A stretch of DNA of 64,000 bases from CAXBMB01 sp052078155 (GCA_052078155.1 JBQJBP010000001.1:744001-808000), one strand, 5' to 3'. Shown: positions 35,430 to 44,841, counted from the stretch's first letter. Made by a program: numbers and translations. Notes: a model not told the origin generated them from the sequence alone.

Positions 35430-35458
35430 CGATTTCTCTGTCGCAGAGATTTCGGTGT

Positions 35459-37483
35459 CTAACGGTGACGCCAGGCCATGGACTGCCTGTTGACCCCACG
35501 GGTCAAGAGGGCGTGGATAATCCGCATGCCGACGTTTGTGTAGAAGATCAGCATACACATGGCAGCCGCCGCCTGAAGGTTGCCTGCGTCATCCATGTTC
35601 AACGCCGCCACAGCCGCCAGAGTGGTATCGGGCGAATAGAGGAAGACCACGGCTGACACCGTCGTCATGGCGTTGACGAAGAGGTAGACCGAGATGTCCA
35701 GGATGGCTGGCAGGCAAACCGGCACGGTTACCTTGGCAAACATCCGGGCCATGGGTTGCTTCAGCGACTGGGAGACAGATTCAAACTCCCGGTCCATCTG
35801 CTTCAGGGCGGTGACTGCGGTCAGATGGCTGACCGTATAGAAGTGGGTCACGGTTGAAACCACCAGAATGGCCATGGTGCCATAGATGAAATTCAACGGG
35901 TTGCCCGGGTTGTTGAAGAAGAAGATGTAGCTGAGACCCAGCACCATGCCCGGAATGGCCATGGGCATCATGGCCAGGAATTGGAAGAAGCCCCGGCCCG
36001 CTTGCATGCCCCGTGCTTTTTCAACCATGTAGGCACCGACAAACACCACAATGGTCCCGATAACAGCGGTCAGCAAGGCCATGACTATGGAGTTGCGGTA
36101 ACTGTCCCAGCCACCCCCGTCAGCCAGATCAAAGTTGTAGTGATCCAGCGTGAAGCTGTGGTTGTAGGGCCAGAACTTGATCAGGGCGGCATACTGGCTC
36201 ATGGCCAGCACCGACAGCAGCATCAGAGATACAAAGCCACAGAAGGCCAGCATGGAGTAGTCCAGCTTGGCACTGGGTTTGGGCACATAGGGCACCGCGC
36301 GGGCGGACAGCAAAGCCACCTGTCGCTTGGAGACGTAGCGATCCACACCAAAGGCCAGAAAGGCCGGAACCATCAGAATCAGGGACACCACAGCGCCCAT
36401 GGAGAAGTTCTGCTGGCCAACCACCTGTTTGTAGATATCCACGGCCAGGACGTTGAACTGACCGCCAATAACCTTGGGCACCCCGAAATCCGTGATGGTC
36501 AGGGTAAAGACCACAAAGGCGGCGGAAATCAGACCATAACGTGCACCTGGCAACGTCACCGTCCAGAAGATTTTGGAGCGGGAGGTGCGCAGCACATCCG
36601 CGGCTTCATACAGCCGGGCATCGGATACGGACAGCGCCGTAATGATGATGATCAGGGCATGGGGAAAGGTGAAGAAGACCGACCCCAGGATGATCCCGAT
36701 GGGCCCATAGATGGACTCACCCATCAGCAGTTCTTTGGCGATCCCCTGGTTACCAAAGAGGTAGACCAGCGACAGACCGGACAACAGCGACGGCACCAGG
36801 ATCGGCACCATGGCAATGGACTTGAATGCGCCCTTGAAGGGCATACAGCTGCGGGTCAGACCATAGGCAAATACGAAGGCCAGGGTGACCGTGATCACCA
36901 TGGTGACCAGCGAGACAAAGATAGAGTTGTAGATGGAGTTAAACAGCGCAGGTGTGGAGAAGAAGCGCCCGAAGTTTGAGGTAGAGAACTGGGTGCCGGC
37001 CCGGATCACCACGTCGCGCAACTGCTTTTTATCAACCTCGACCCACTGCCCCAACGGCACAGGATCCAGATTGTGGTCCATCAGGCTGGGGTCGTCACCG
37101 ATGTTGCGAAAACGATAGCGCTGTACCGGGTTATCATCTTTGCGATAGTCGCGGAAAATGCGGCTTCCCGGCAGCGCATTGGAACGCCTGGCCTGACCGG
37201 ACGGGCTGTCCAGCTTGTAAATCTCAGCCCATTCACTCAAGGGTTTGGCGGGTTCCCAGCCCTGCCCCTGATCGATGGCCATTTCAAACTGATCGTAGAA
37301 GTAAGTCCGGATTTCAAAGGACTTCGACAGGATTGAATAGAGCGGCAAGGCCAGGGCGATGATCAGGTAAAGCCCGATCACGGCCATGAAACCGCGCATG
37401 GCCCAGTCATCCCGGCTCAGTTTTGGTTTCACAACGGGTCCCAGACCCGCTGAGCCACCAGCATTCAGTTCAAGACTAGACAT
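35459..37483 (-). CDS. 2-aminoethylphosphonate ABC transporter permease, fused two-domain form
   Basis: A 674-residue inner-membrane permease in which two permease domains are fused in one chain. After TM1 (about residues 32-52) a soluble stretch of about 120 residues follows. The first permease domain (about 180-370) has an EAA-type loop at LYEAADVLRTSRSKIFWTVTLPGA. The second (about 410-665) has a matching loop near REFESVSQSLKQPMARMFAKVTVP. This architecture matches the putative 2-aminoethylphosphonate (PhnU2-like) permease group. The start overlaps the end of the ATPase gene by 8 bp, so it is coupled to it. The fused form removes the need for two permease genes, unlike phnDCEE in the same region. 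Confidence 0.85.
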   Translation of the reverse strand: MSSLELNAGGSAGLGPVVKPKLSRDDWAMRGFMAVIGLYLIIALALPLYSILSKSFEIRTYFYDQFEMAIDQGQGWEPAKPLSEWAEIYKLDSPSGQARRSNALPGSRIFRDYRKDDNPVQRYRFRNIGDDPSLMDHNLDPVPLGQWVEVDKKQLRDVVIRAGTQFSTSNFGRFFSTPALFNSIYNSIFVSLVTMVITVTLAFVFAYGLTRSCMPFKGAFKSIAMVPILVPSLLSGLSLVYLFGNQGIAKELLMGESIYGPIGIILGSVFFTFPHALIIIITALSVSDARLYEAADVLRTSRSKIFWTVTLPGARYGLISAAFVVFTLTITDFGVPKVIGGQFNVLAVDIYKQVVGQQNFSMGAVVSLILMVPAFLAFGVDRYVSKRQVALLSARAVPYVPKPSAKLDYSMLAFCGFVSLMLLSVLAMSQYAALIKFWPYNHSFTLDHYNFDLADGGGWDSYRNSIVMALLTAVIGTIVVFVGAYMVEKARGMQAGRGFFQFLAMMPMAIPGMVLGLSYIFFFNNPGNPLNFIYGTMAILVVSTVTHFYTVSHLTAVTALKQMDREFESVSQSLKQPMARMFAKVTVPVCLPAILDISVYLFVNAMTTVSAVVFLYSPDTTLAAVAALNMDDAGNLQAAAAMCMLIFYTNVGMRIIHALLTRGVNRQSMAWRHR

Positions 37484-38609
37484 CTACAGCGCCCCCAGTG
37501 GTGCGGGGCGGATAGAGGCTGATGCGGTCTTCCGGCAAAGCGACCGTGAAGTCAGCGCCCAGAGCCAGGTTTACGCCGGAGGCCACGTTGATGGACAGGT
37601 CAGCCATCAGGCCCTGGACGGTGCCAGACTGGTCGGCACTTCCGGGAACATCCAGTGTGACACGCACGAAAGAGCCCAGGAACTCCACATGACTGATTTT
37701 GCCGTTCAAACTATTGGGCGCGGACGCACCCGCGTCCGCTACGACAAAGGACTCAGGACGGCAGGCCAGAGTTACCTGGTCCCCGTCCTTCCAGTCAGCT
37801 GTATCGCAGCTGAAGGACACGTCGCCGATTGAAACTTTGCCGCCGGACTGAACGCTGGCCTGAGCAAAATTCATGGTGCCGATGAAATCAGCGACAAAAG
37901 GTGATGCCGGAGTCCGATAGATTTCCTCCGGAGAGCCCACCTGCTCAATGATGCCATGGTCCATCACCACAATGCGGTCAGCCATGGTCAGCGCTTCTTC
38001 CTGATCGTGTGTCACCATGATGGTTGTCACACCAAGATTGCGCTGCAACTCTTTGATTTCATGACGCAAGTGAGTGCGAACCTTGGCATCAAGGGCACTC
38101 AGGGGCTCATCAAGAAGCAGCAATCCCGGGGACATGGCCAGGGCACGGGCAAGCGCCACGCGCTGCTGCTGACCGCCGGAGAGTTGCGCCGGATACTTTT
38201 CTTCCTGGTCCGGCAGGCCGACCATGGACAGAAGCTCTTTGACCCGCGCTGCAATGGCGTCCTTGCTGTCGCCTTTGTTCTCCAGCCCATAGGCCACATT
38301 TCGGCGAATGGTCAGGTTGGGAAAGAGCGCATAGGACTGGAAGACAATGCCGAAATCCCGCTCTGACGGCGGCAGAGCGGAGATATCATTGCCGTCCTGA
38401 TTGATGGAGCCATGGGTCTGGATGTCCAGGCCTGCGATGGCCCGCAGCAAGGTGGTCTTGCCACAGCCGGATGGCCCGAGGAAACAGACAAACTCACCCT
38501 TGTTGATCACCAAAGAGATGTCTTTCAGGGCGGTAAAGGTGCCGAACTTTTTGGTTAGGTTGTCCACTCTCAGGTAGGGTGATTTTGCAACCTCTTGAAC
38601 GTCTGACAT
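37476..38609 (-). CDS. 2-aminoethylphosphonate ABC transporter ATP-binding protein
   Basis: A 377-residue ATPase of the spermidine/iron/AEP class. It has Walker A (GPSGCGKTT, about residues 42-50), FQSYALFPNLTI Q-loop, LSGGQQQRVALARAL signature and LLLLDEPLSALD Walker B. A C-terminal TOBE-like regulatory domain (about 240-370) follows. Order in the operon is binding protein, ATPase, permease. The start is set at 38609 (MSDVQE) because family members begin there; the ribosome site is weak. An ATG six codons upstream (38627) is possible. Confidence 0.87.
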   Translation of the reverse strand: MSDVQEVAKSPYLRVDNLTKKFGTFTALKDISLVINKGEFVCFLGPSGCGKTTLLRAIAGLDIQTHGSINQDGNDISALPPSERDFGIVFQSYALFPNLTIRRNVAYGLENKGDSKDAIAARVKELLSMVGLPDQEEKYPAQLSGGQQQRVALARALAMSPGLLLLDEPLSALDAKVRTHLRHEIKELQRNLGVTTIMVTHDQEEALTMADRIVVMDHGIIEQVGSPEEIYRTPASPFVADFIGTMNFAQASVQSGGKVSIGDVSFSCDTADWKDGDQVTLACRPESFVVADAGASAPNSLNGKISHVEFLGSFVRVTLDVPGSADQSGTVQGLMADLSINVASGVNLALGADFTVALPEDRISLYPPRTTGGAVDV

Positions 38610-38793
38610 GACAATATCTTTGGGCATGGTTGGGGGAGCTCGAAGATTTGAGTGGGGCACGGAATTGCGCAGCAGTCAACATGCCCCGACGAAGAGGGCT
38701 GTTTTGCCGTCGGCAAAGGGCCACAGATTTACAGAAAAACCGGTCGCGGCGGGTTCAGATGCTGTGCAGCCGCCGCTTTGTGTCTTGTTGGAA

Positions 38794-38833
38794 AGACCGG
38801 CCACCCCCGCAGGGTTGAGGGGATGGCCGGGTC
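38794..38833 (-). terminator. Attenuator-type hairpin after the AEP-binding-protein gene
   Basis: A stem GACCGGCCA / TGGCCGGGTC with one bulge sits directly after the binding-protein stop, and on the - strand is followed by only TTTCC. It is in the same position as the hairpin after phnD and could raise the level of the binding protein through 3'-end protection or partial termination. Confidence 0.55.
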
Positions 38834-38842
38834 CCTTACAGC

Positions 38843-39874
38843 TTAGCCTTTAGGCTCAGACTTGCTGTCGTAACGCTTCTGCCACTCTTCCAGGATGGCA
38901 GAGCGGTTGTTGGCGGACCATTCGAAGTCATTGTTGATCATGGCTTCGCCCAGATTTTCCGGGAAGTTCTCGACAGGTTTGGCAACACCGTCGATGGCCA
39001 CCACTGCATAACCTTCGTTGTACAGTTCCATGGCGTCTTTAGAGACGGCCCAATCCATCAGCACTTCAGCATCTTCGGGGTTCTGCGTGCCTTTGACGAT
39101 GGCAGCAGCTTCCATTTCCCAACCAACACCTTCGGCCGGAACCACCACTTCAACCGGAGCCCCTTTGGTTTTCACCTTGGCACCACGGTAAGCGAAGGAC
39201 ACGCCGATGGGATATTCACCGGCAGCTGCCATGCGGCAGGGCTTGGAGCCGGAGTGGGTGTAGGTGGCGATGTTCTCATGCAGGCCGTCCATGTAGGCCC
39301 AGCCGTCTTTTTCGCCGAACATCTGCAGCCAGCTGGACACGTCCAGGAAGCCGGTACCGGAAGAGTTCGGGTTCGGCATGACCACATGGCCTTTGTATTC
39401 AGGCTTCAGCAGGTCTTTCCAGGTGGCCGGCATGCTGAGGTTGTTCTTTTCAGCTTCAACCGTGTTCACGCAGACAGAAGCCACCCAGGCATCCATGCCC
39501 ACCCAGTAAGGCGGGTTGGCAGAGTCGACGAACTTCTTGTTCAGCATTTCCACGCCTTTGGGGGCGTAGGCTTCCAGCATGCCTTCGGATTTCATCACCA
39601 GCAAAGAAGACCCGGCCAGGCCCCAGATCACGTCAGCCTGAGGGTTGTCTTTTTCAGCCAGCAGTTTGGCTGTGATGATACCGGTTGAGTCGCGAACCCA
39701 GTTGATCTTGATATCCGGATGCGCAGCGTTGAAACGCTCGGCATACTTTTTCAGGTCGTCGGCTTCGACAGCAGTGTAAACGGTCAGTTCACCAGCTGCG
39801 GCCTGCCCGGCCATCAACGCAACGGCAGCCGTTGCAGCCATCAAAGATGTGCGACCAAAAAATCCTGTTTTCAT
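38843..39874 (-). CDS. Periplasmic 2-aminoethylphosphonate-binding protein (PhnS-like)
   Basis: A 343-residue solute-binding protein with a signal peptide (cleavage near AGQAAAGEL, about residue 27). The mature protein has the iron/AEP class 1 fold: LTVYTAVEADDLKKYAERF, DVIWGLAGSSL, MPNPNSSGTGF and GVSFAYRGAKVK. These match the putative AEP-binding PhnS2 group found with fused permeases. It is the first gene of the transporter operon; the 233-bp spacer to the ATPase holds the hairpin at 38794-38833. AGGAGATC precedes the ATG. Confidence 0.87.
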   Translation of the reverse strand: MKTGFFGRTSLMAATAAVALMAGQAAAGELTVYTAVEADDLKKYAERFNAAHPDIKINWVRDSTGIITAKLLAEKDNPQADVIWGLAGSSLLVMKSEGMLEAYAPKGVEMLNKKFVDSANPPYWVGMDAWVASVCVNTVEAEKNNLSMPATWKDLLKPEYKGHVVMPNPNSSGTGFLDVSSWLQMFGEKDGWAYMDGLHENIATYTHSGSKPCRMAAAGEYPIGVSFAYRGAKVKTKGAPVEVVVPAEGVGWEMEAAAIVKGTQNPEDAEVLMDWAVSKDAMELYNEGYAVVAIDGVAKPVENFPENLGEAMINNDFEWSANNRSAILEEWQKRYDSKSEPKG

Positions 39875-40115
39875 TAATCTGATCTCCTAAAAGTCATGAA
39901 ACCAAACAGAACAACTGTCCTGTTCACCCCTGGTGCGATTGTTTACGACCCTCTGTTTTTGTGGGGCCTTTTCGCATTTTTGACCCTTTTGGCAGGGTCC
40001 TCCTCCTCCCGGCTAGGCCGGATTCCAACACCGGCTGGCCGGAGCTAGGAATTTTGTTGTCGTACAAAACGACGTGTCTTCTTCAAGATGGCGGTGTCGC
40101 CTGACCTGACCCGTC

Positions 40116-41837
40116 TCAGCCCTTTGCCGGGCGAGCGCTATCAGCCCCATATGTCATTTTTTCTTTACGCTTTGTGACACTTTTTTTCGGACTGATCAGT
40201 CGGCTGGGGCGCAATTCTCCTTCCGCATCCAGTTTTTGATAGGCCACCGACGTCAGGTGGGAGTTGATCCGTTTCAAATCCCGCAAGATATCAAGGTGTA
40301 TGGCTGAGGTTTCCATGGACTCAAGCCGGCGGTTGCGCAGGCGATCCAGGTGATTGGCATTGGCTTCCAGATCCAGTTCACGGAAGCGGGCTTTTTCCGC
40401 AATCAGGCGACGGGCTTCTTCCACGTCATTGGTCATGAAGACCGACAGACTCAGCTGCATGGTATCCAGCAAAGAGGCATGCAGCTCACAGATTTCCCGC
40501 CAGCCTTCCTTGGAAAAACTGACCTTCTTTTTGACCTTGAGCTGCGCAACCGGCAACAGCGATGCGTCAATGATGTCCGCCACCTGTTCCAGATTTGTGG
40601 CGTAGGACAGCACCTGATCCAGACGATCCTGGTCTTTGTTGGACAGATCTTCGCGTGAGACCTGGGTCAGGAAGAATTTGATGTCTTCATTCACCCGGTC
40701 CACCTCTTCACCGATGACCGAGATTTCATCCATGTCCAGCTTGCTGTTCTGATCGAAGGCTTTGATCCCCCGACGCAGCATCACTTCAACGGAATCTGCC
40801 ATGCGCAGGGTTTCGCGGGTGGCACAGGACAAGGCAACCTGTGGGCGTTCCTGGGCCCGGTCATCCAGGTAACGGGCCCCTTCCACGCCTTCGGTGGCTT
40901 CCTGCTGATCCGGGATCAGTTTTTCCGTCGCCTTCACGACCAGCGGAATGAGAGGCAGGAAGAAGATCGCCAGTCCCAGATTAAACAGCGTGTGGAAGTT
41001 GGCCACCTGGCGGGCCACATCATCCCCAAGGTATCCGGCGTAGGGCACAATAAGGGAAACGAAGGGCATGACAGCCAAAACGCCCACCAGCCGGAAAATC
41101 AGGTTGCCAACCGGGATACGCCGGGCGGGCGGCGTGGCTTTCATGGTCAGGGCCAGCGGGATCATCGCCGATCCCACGTTCGCCCCGAGCACCAGAGCAA
41201 AAGCCAGTGCCACCGGCAAAACACCGCCCAGGGCCAGAGACATGACCAGAATGACCAAAGCCACGGAAGAATGCATGACCCAGGTCAGGGCCACCGCAAG
41301 CAAGACCCCCAGGATGGGATCATAAGCCAGGGCACCGATGACGGTTTTCAGCGTCTCACTTTCCCGCAAGCCTTCTGTCGCCCCGACAACCAGTGTCAGA
41401 GACAAAAACAGCAAGCCCAGGCCAATGAACACCCGGCCCAGGTGACGGCGCAGCGGCACTTCGCTTGTCAGAAACAGCAGGACCCCGATCAAAATCAGCA
41501 GCGGCGACAGCCAGGTGATCTTCAACGACAGGACCTGGACCACCAGGGTCGACCCCAGATCAGCGCCCAGCATCAGCGCCAGAGCAGCCCCAGTCGTGAT
41601 CAGTCCACGGGTGGCAAAGGAAACGGCCAGCAAACCGGTCGCAGAAGAAGACTGCAGCAGCCCGGATGAGGCAATGCCCATCAGGAAAGAGGTAAGGCGG
41701 TGTTTGGTTGACCAGCCCAGAAAGCGCCGCAGGTCTGCACCATAAGCACGCATGATGCCTGTGCGGATCATGCGGATGGCCCACAGCAGCAGCGCGACAC
41801 CACCAGCGATGTTCAAAAGGACCTCTGAACCACTCAT
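40116..41837 (-). CDS. Na/Pi cotransporter family protein with C-terminal PhoU-like domain
   Basis: A 573-residue membrane protein. The N-terminal half has two inverted Na/Pi cotransporter repeats, with QSSSATG (about residues 47-53) and a second MHSSVAL (about 190-196), separated by further helices. The C-terminal half (about 335-545) is helical and PhoU-like. Such proteins move phosphate with sodium, in or out. It lies directly upstream of the AEP transporter and on the same strand, so balancing the phosphate released from phosphonates is a reasonable role (inference). The ATG at 41837 follows GGGGTTTGGTGAA; the frame is open to 41918. Confidence 0.87.
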   Translation of the reverse strand: MSGSEVLLNIAGGVALLLWAIRMIRTGIMRAYGADLRRFLGWSTKHRLTSFLMGIASSGLLQSSSATGLLAVSFATRGLITTGAALALMLGADLGSTLVVQVLSLKITWLSPLLILIGVLLFLTSEVPLRRHLGRVFIGLGLLFLSLTLVVGATEGLRESETLKTVIGALAYDPILGVLLAVALTWVMHSSVALVILVMSLALGGVLPVALAFALVLGANVGSAMIPLALTMKATPPARRIPVGNLIFRLVGVLAVMPFVSLIVPYAGYLGDDVARQVANFHTLFNLGLAIFFLPLIPLVVKATEKLIPDQQEATEGVEGARYLDDRAQERPQVALSCATRETLRMADSVEVMLRRGIKAFDQNSKLDMDEISVIGEEVDRVNEDIKFFLTQVSREDLSNKDQDRLDQVLSYATNLEQVADIIDASLLPVAQLKVKKKVSFSKEGWREICELHASLLDTMQLSLSVFMTNDVEEARRLIAEKARFRELDLEANANHLDRLRNRRLESMETSAIHLDILRDLKRINSHLTSVAYQKLDAEGELRPSRLISPKKSVTKRKEKMTYGADSARPAKG

Positions 41838-42632
41838 TTCACCAAACCCCACTCTACGCCAGCCAAGACGGATCGCTGACAGGTCGATACCTGAGCAAGC
41901 CCTGCCATCAACTGACACGTCTTGTTATTGTAAGGGAATTGGATCTGAGAGGTCTTTAACAAAACTACCTGGTCCTTTTGCTCTCGGGCGCGGATGTCTC
42001 TTTCCAATGTTATCGATCCATAGCGGGAGGCCCATTCTCCCCTCTCTTGATCTATTCATCAATTCGATATTATCGATAACTGAGATAGGTTTGATCTATG
42101 CTGCTGCATCACTGCGACATATTTTTGTAATATAAGTGTAATATAAGTCCTACCATAAACGCCAATCTCTGGTGCATTGGCGTCGTCACCTGTTCAAATG
42201 AACATCCAAACAGAGGAACACATCCCGTCCTCTCGATCTCATTTGAACGGGACCTAAAGCCATCAAATTCCGACGAAAACGCCTGAGAACACCCTCATCA
42301 CTTTAGATCAAAGTGACAAAAATCAAGCCTGAAGGCAGAAGAAATTGCCTCCAAACCAGCCGTTTGTTTCCGGATTCTCCCTGCATTTATCTTCAAATGA
42401 GTACCGACCGGGCCCTGTTTCCTTTTCGTGACAATGGCGCGCGTCATCTAATGACTATCCACAGAAGAACAAGCCTGATAAGGCGAAAGGGAACAGAAAT
42501 TATCGCCCCCGGAAAATCAGGCAATGGGTGGAACGTCGAACAGAGATGTCTTCTCAAACACCTAGCATAACAGGCTGTTTAGAAACACTTTTCACGCCCA
42601 TGCCCGCAATTGAATTACAGAAAGATGGTTGG
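41838..42632. other. Large divergent intergenic region with hairpin and tandem repeat
   Basis: About 795 bp between the Na/Pi gene and doeA. It holds an 11-bp perfect tandem duplication, GTAATATAAGT twice (42127-42148), and a two-tier hairpin at 42192-42248. No PhoB-box pattern was found. Open frames on the + strand (41752-42135, 42313-42570) lack ribosome sites and domain features. Promoters for both flanking genes should be here. Confidence 0.5.
42192..42248. promoter_or_regulatory. Two-tier inverted repeat upstream of doeA
   Basis: The outer arms GTTCAAATGA (42192-42201) and TCATTTGAAC (42239-42248) are perfect complements. Inside them AGAGGA (42212-42217) pairs with TCCTCT (42228-42233). 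It is about 380 bp before the doeA start. It may be an operator or a leader-RNA fold; it has no T-run, so it is not a terminator. Confidence 0.5.
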
Positions 42633-43814
42633 ATGTCGGCACCTTTGAACTTTGAAAAAAGCGAGTATCATCAACGGTTGGAAAAAACCCGGCGGGAAAT
42701 GGAAGCCCGGGGCTTTGACCTGATCATCGTCACCGATCCATCCAACATGGCCTGGCTGACAGGCTATGACGGCTGGTCCTTCTATACCCATCAGTGTGTC
42801 CTGGTGTCCGGTTCTGGCGAGCCCATCTGGTATGGACGCGGCATGGACGCAAAAGGAGCCTTGCGGACGGTCTACATGGATCCTGCCAACATCATCGGTT
42901 ATCCCGATGAATATGTTCAGTCCACCGAACGTCACCCCATGGATCATCTGAGCGCCGAAATCGACTCCCGCGGCTGGGGCAGTCTGCGAATCGGCGTGGA
43001 AATGGATAACTACTACTTCAGTGCTGCTGCCTTTGCCTCTCTCCAGCAACACCTGCCCAATGCCCGGTTTGGGGACAGCACCGGCCTGGTCAACTGGCAA
43101 CGCCTGATCAAGTCGCCCCAGGAAATCGCCTACATGCGCAAAGCTGCCCGCCTGGTTGAAGGAATGTTTGAGCGGGTGCTTGAAACCGCCTCTGTCGGTT
43201 TGCCAAAAAACAAGCTGGTGGCTGAAATCTATCATGCCGGCATCGCCGGAACCGATGGCATTGGCGGTGACTATCCAGCCATTGTGCCCATGTTGCCAAC
43301 AGGTCCGGATGCCTCCGCACCTCACCTGACATGGGATGAACGCCCCCTGGCGGCCAATGAAGGCACCTTTTTCGAGCTGGCGGGCTGCTATCAGCGTTAC
43401 CACTGTCCCATGGCACGCACGCTGTACTTCGGTGAGCCACCCGCAGAAATGCGCCGCGCTGAAGAAGCCCTGGTCGAAGGTTTGGCCGCAGGCATGGCCG
43501 CCGCCAAGCCCGGCAACCGTTGCGAAGACATCAACGCAGCCTGGCAGGAGGTTATTGCCCGCTATGGCATCGTGAAAGACAGCCGTTGCGGCTATGCCAT
43601 CGGTCTCAGCTATCCGCCGGACTGGGGTGAGCGTACCATCAGCCTCAGAAGCGGCGACAAAACGGAACTGAAACCCGGCATGACCTTCCATTTCATGCCC
43701 GGCCTCTGGTTTGACGACTGGGGCATCGAAATCACCGAAAGTCTGCTGATCACAGAGACAGGCGTGGAAGCCCTGGCCAATGTTCCCCGACACCTCTTTG
43801 TCAAAGAGGCCTGA
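42633..43814 (+). CDS. doeA: Ectoine hydrolase (M24 peptidase family)
   Basis: A 393-residue cytoplasmic enzyme that opens the ectoine ring to N-acetyl-2,4-diaminobutyrate. The N-terminal domain has LIIVTDPSNMAWLTGYDGWSFYTHQC (read in two parts, DPSNMAWLTGYDGWSF and YTHQC). The catalytic domain has GGDYPAIVPMLPTG, EGTFFELAGCYQRYHCPMART and GLSYPPDWGERT. These match DoeA/EutD better than proline dipeptidases. The following gene is DoeB, one base away. The frame opens at 42528; MSAPLNF at 42633 gives the family's usual N-terminus and length, but upstream Met codons at 42546 and 42600 are possible. Confidence 0.88.
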   Translation: MSAPLNFEKSEYHQRLEKTRREMEARGFDLIIVTDPSNMAWLTGYDGWSFYTHQCVLVSGSGEPIWYGRGMDAKGALRTVYMDPANIIGYPDEYVQSTERHPMDHLSAEIDSRGWGSLRIGVEMDNYYFSAAAFASLQQHLPNARFGDSTGLVNWQRLIKSPQEIAYMRKAARLVEGMFERVLETASVGLPKNKLVAEIYHAGIAGTDGIGGDYPAIVPMLPTGPDASAPHLTWDERPLAANEGTFFELAGCYQRYHCPMARTLYFGEPPAEMRRAEEALVEGLAAGMAAAKPGNRCEDINAAWQEVIARYGIVKDSRCGYAIGLSYPPDWGERTISLRSGDKTELKPGMTFHFMPGLWFDDWGIEITESLLITETGVEALANVPRHLFVKEA

Positions 43815-43815
43815 C

Positions 43816-44841
43816 ATGGGTGCAGATACGCCAAAAGGGGCCCTGCGTCCCTCCCCCATCAGCTCTACGGTTGATTTATCAGCAAACGGGAAACAGCACG
43901 GGCATCTCAACCTGCCCTACTCCCGCGATGACTCGGCCTGGGGTGCCATCATGATCCCGATCACCGTGATCGCAAATGGTGAGGGCCCCACAGCCCTGCT
44001 GACGGGGGCCAATCACGGGGATGAATACGAAGGCCCGGTGGCGCTTTTCGATCTGGCCCGTCGCCTGCAGCCGGAAGAGATCAACGGACGGGTCATCCTC
44101 GTGCCCGCCATGAATTTTCCCGCCTTCAAGGCAGCCACCCGCACCTCTCCCATTGATCGGGGGAACATGAACCGGGCATTTCCCGGGGCACCTGATGGCA
44201 GCGTGACAGAGAAGATAGCGGACTACTTTCAACGCCATCTCTTACCTTTGGCCGATGCCGTGCTGGACATCCACGCCGGGGGCAAAACTCTGGATTTCCT
44301 GCCTTTTGCCGCCGCCCACATCTTGCCGGACGCCCGGCAACAGACGGCGTGTGAGGCCGCCATGAAGGCCTTTGGGGCGCCCTATCACATGCTGCTCAAG
44401 GAACTGGATTCTGTTGGCATGTATGACACGGCCGCAGAAGAACTGGGCAAGATCTTTGTCTCAACCGAACTGGGAGGCGGCGGCAGCTCTACAGCCAAAA
44501 GCAACGCCATTGCCAAACGGGGCGTGGACAACTTCCTGCGCCACCTGTCAATCCTGAAAGACGGCCCGCAGCAAGAGGTGCAAAACTCTACCCGTCTGCA
44601 TATGCCGGACGAGGGCAGTTTCATTCAGTCCCGCTCCGCAGGCCTGGTGGAGTTTCTCTGTGATCTGGGAGACTTTGTTGAAGAAGGACAGACCGTGGTG
44701 TTGGTTCATCCGATTGATCAGACAGGCCTGCCCCCCACTGCCTACAAGGCTGAGATCTCCGGCTTGCTGACAGGGCGGCATTTTCCCGGGCTGACCCAAC
44801 CGGGCGACAGTCTGGCGTTGATCGCCCAGCCACAAAACTGA
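43816..44841 (+). CDS. doeB: N-alpha-acetyl-L-2,4-diaminobutyrate deacetylase
   Basis: A 341-residue zinc deacetylase of the succinylglutamate desuccinylase/aspartoacylase family. It removes acetate from the DoeA product to give 2,4-diaminobutyrate. Metal-ligand and active-site blocks are GANHGDEYEGP (about residues 62-72), NMNRAFPG, VLDIHAGGKTLDFLP and STELGGGGS. GAGG 7 nt upstream supports the ATG at 43816. It is coupled to doeA. The downstream enzymes DoeD and DoeC (transaminase, aldehyde dehydrogenase) are not in this window, unless the aminotransferase at 46489 serves. Confidence 0.9.
   Translation: MGADTPKGALRPSPISSTVDLSANGKQHGHLNLPYSRDDSAWGAIMIPITVIANGEGPTALLTGANHGDEYEGPVALFDLARRLQPEEINGRVILVPAMNFPAFKAATRTSPIDRGNMNRAFPGAPDGSVTEKIADYFQRHLLPLADAVLDIHAGGKTLDFLPFAAAHILPDARQQTACEAAMKAFGAPYHMLLKELDSVGMYDTAAEELGKIFVSTELGGGGSSTAKSNAIAKRGVDNFLRHLSILKDGPQQEVQNSTRLHMPDEGSFIQSRSAGLVEFLCDLGDFVEEGQTVVLVHPIDQTGLPPTAYKAEISGLLTGRHFPGLTQPGDSLALIAQPQN

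Noticed and set aside
39875..42527. PhoB boxes upstream of the AEP transporter and Na/Pi genes
   Set aside because: No convincing CTGTCAT-type direct repeats at the required spacing were found, so I do not claim Pho control.
42313..42570. 85-codon frame upstream of doeA
   Set aside because: No ribosome site, no domain and overlaps the doeA start region.
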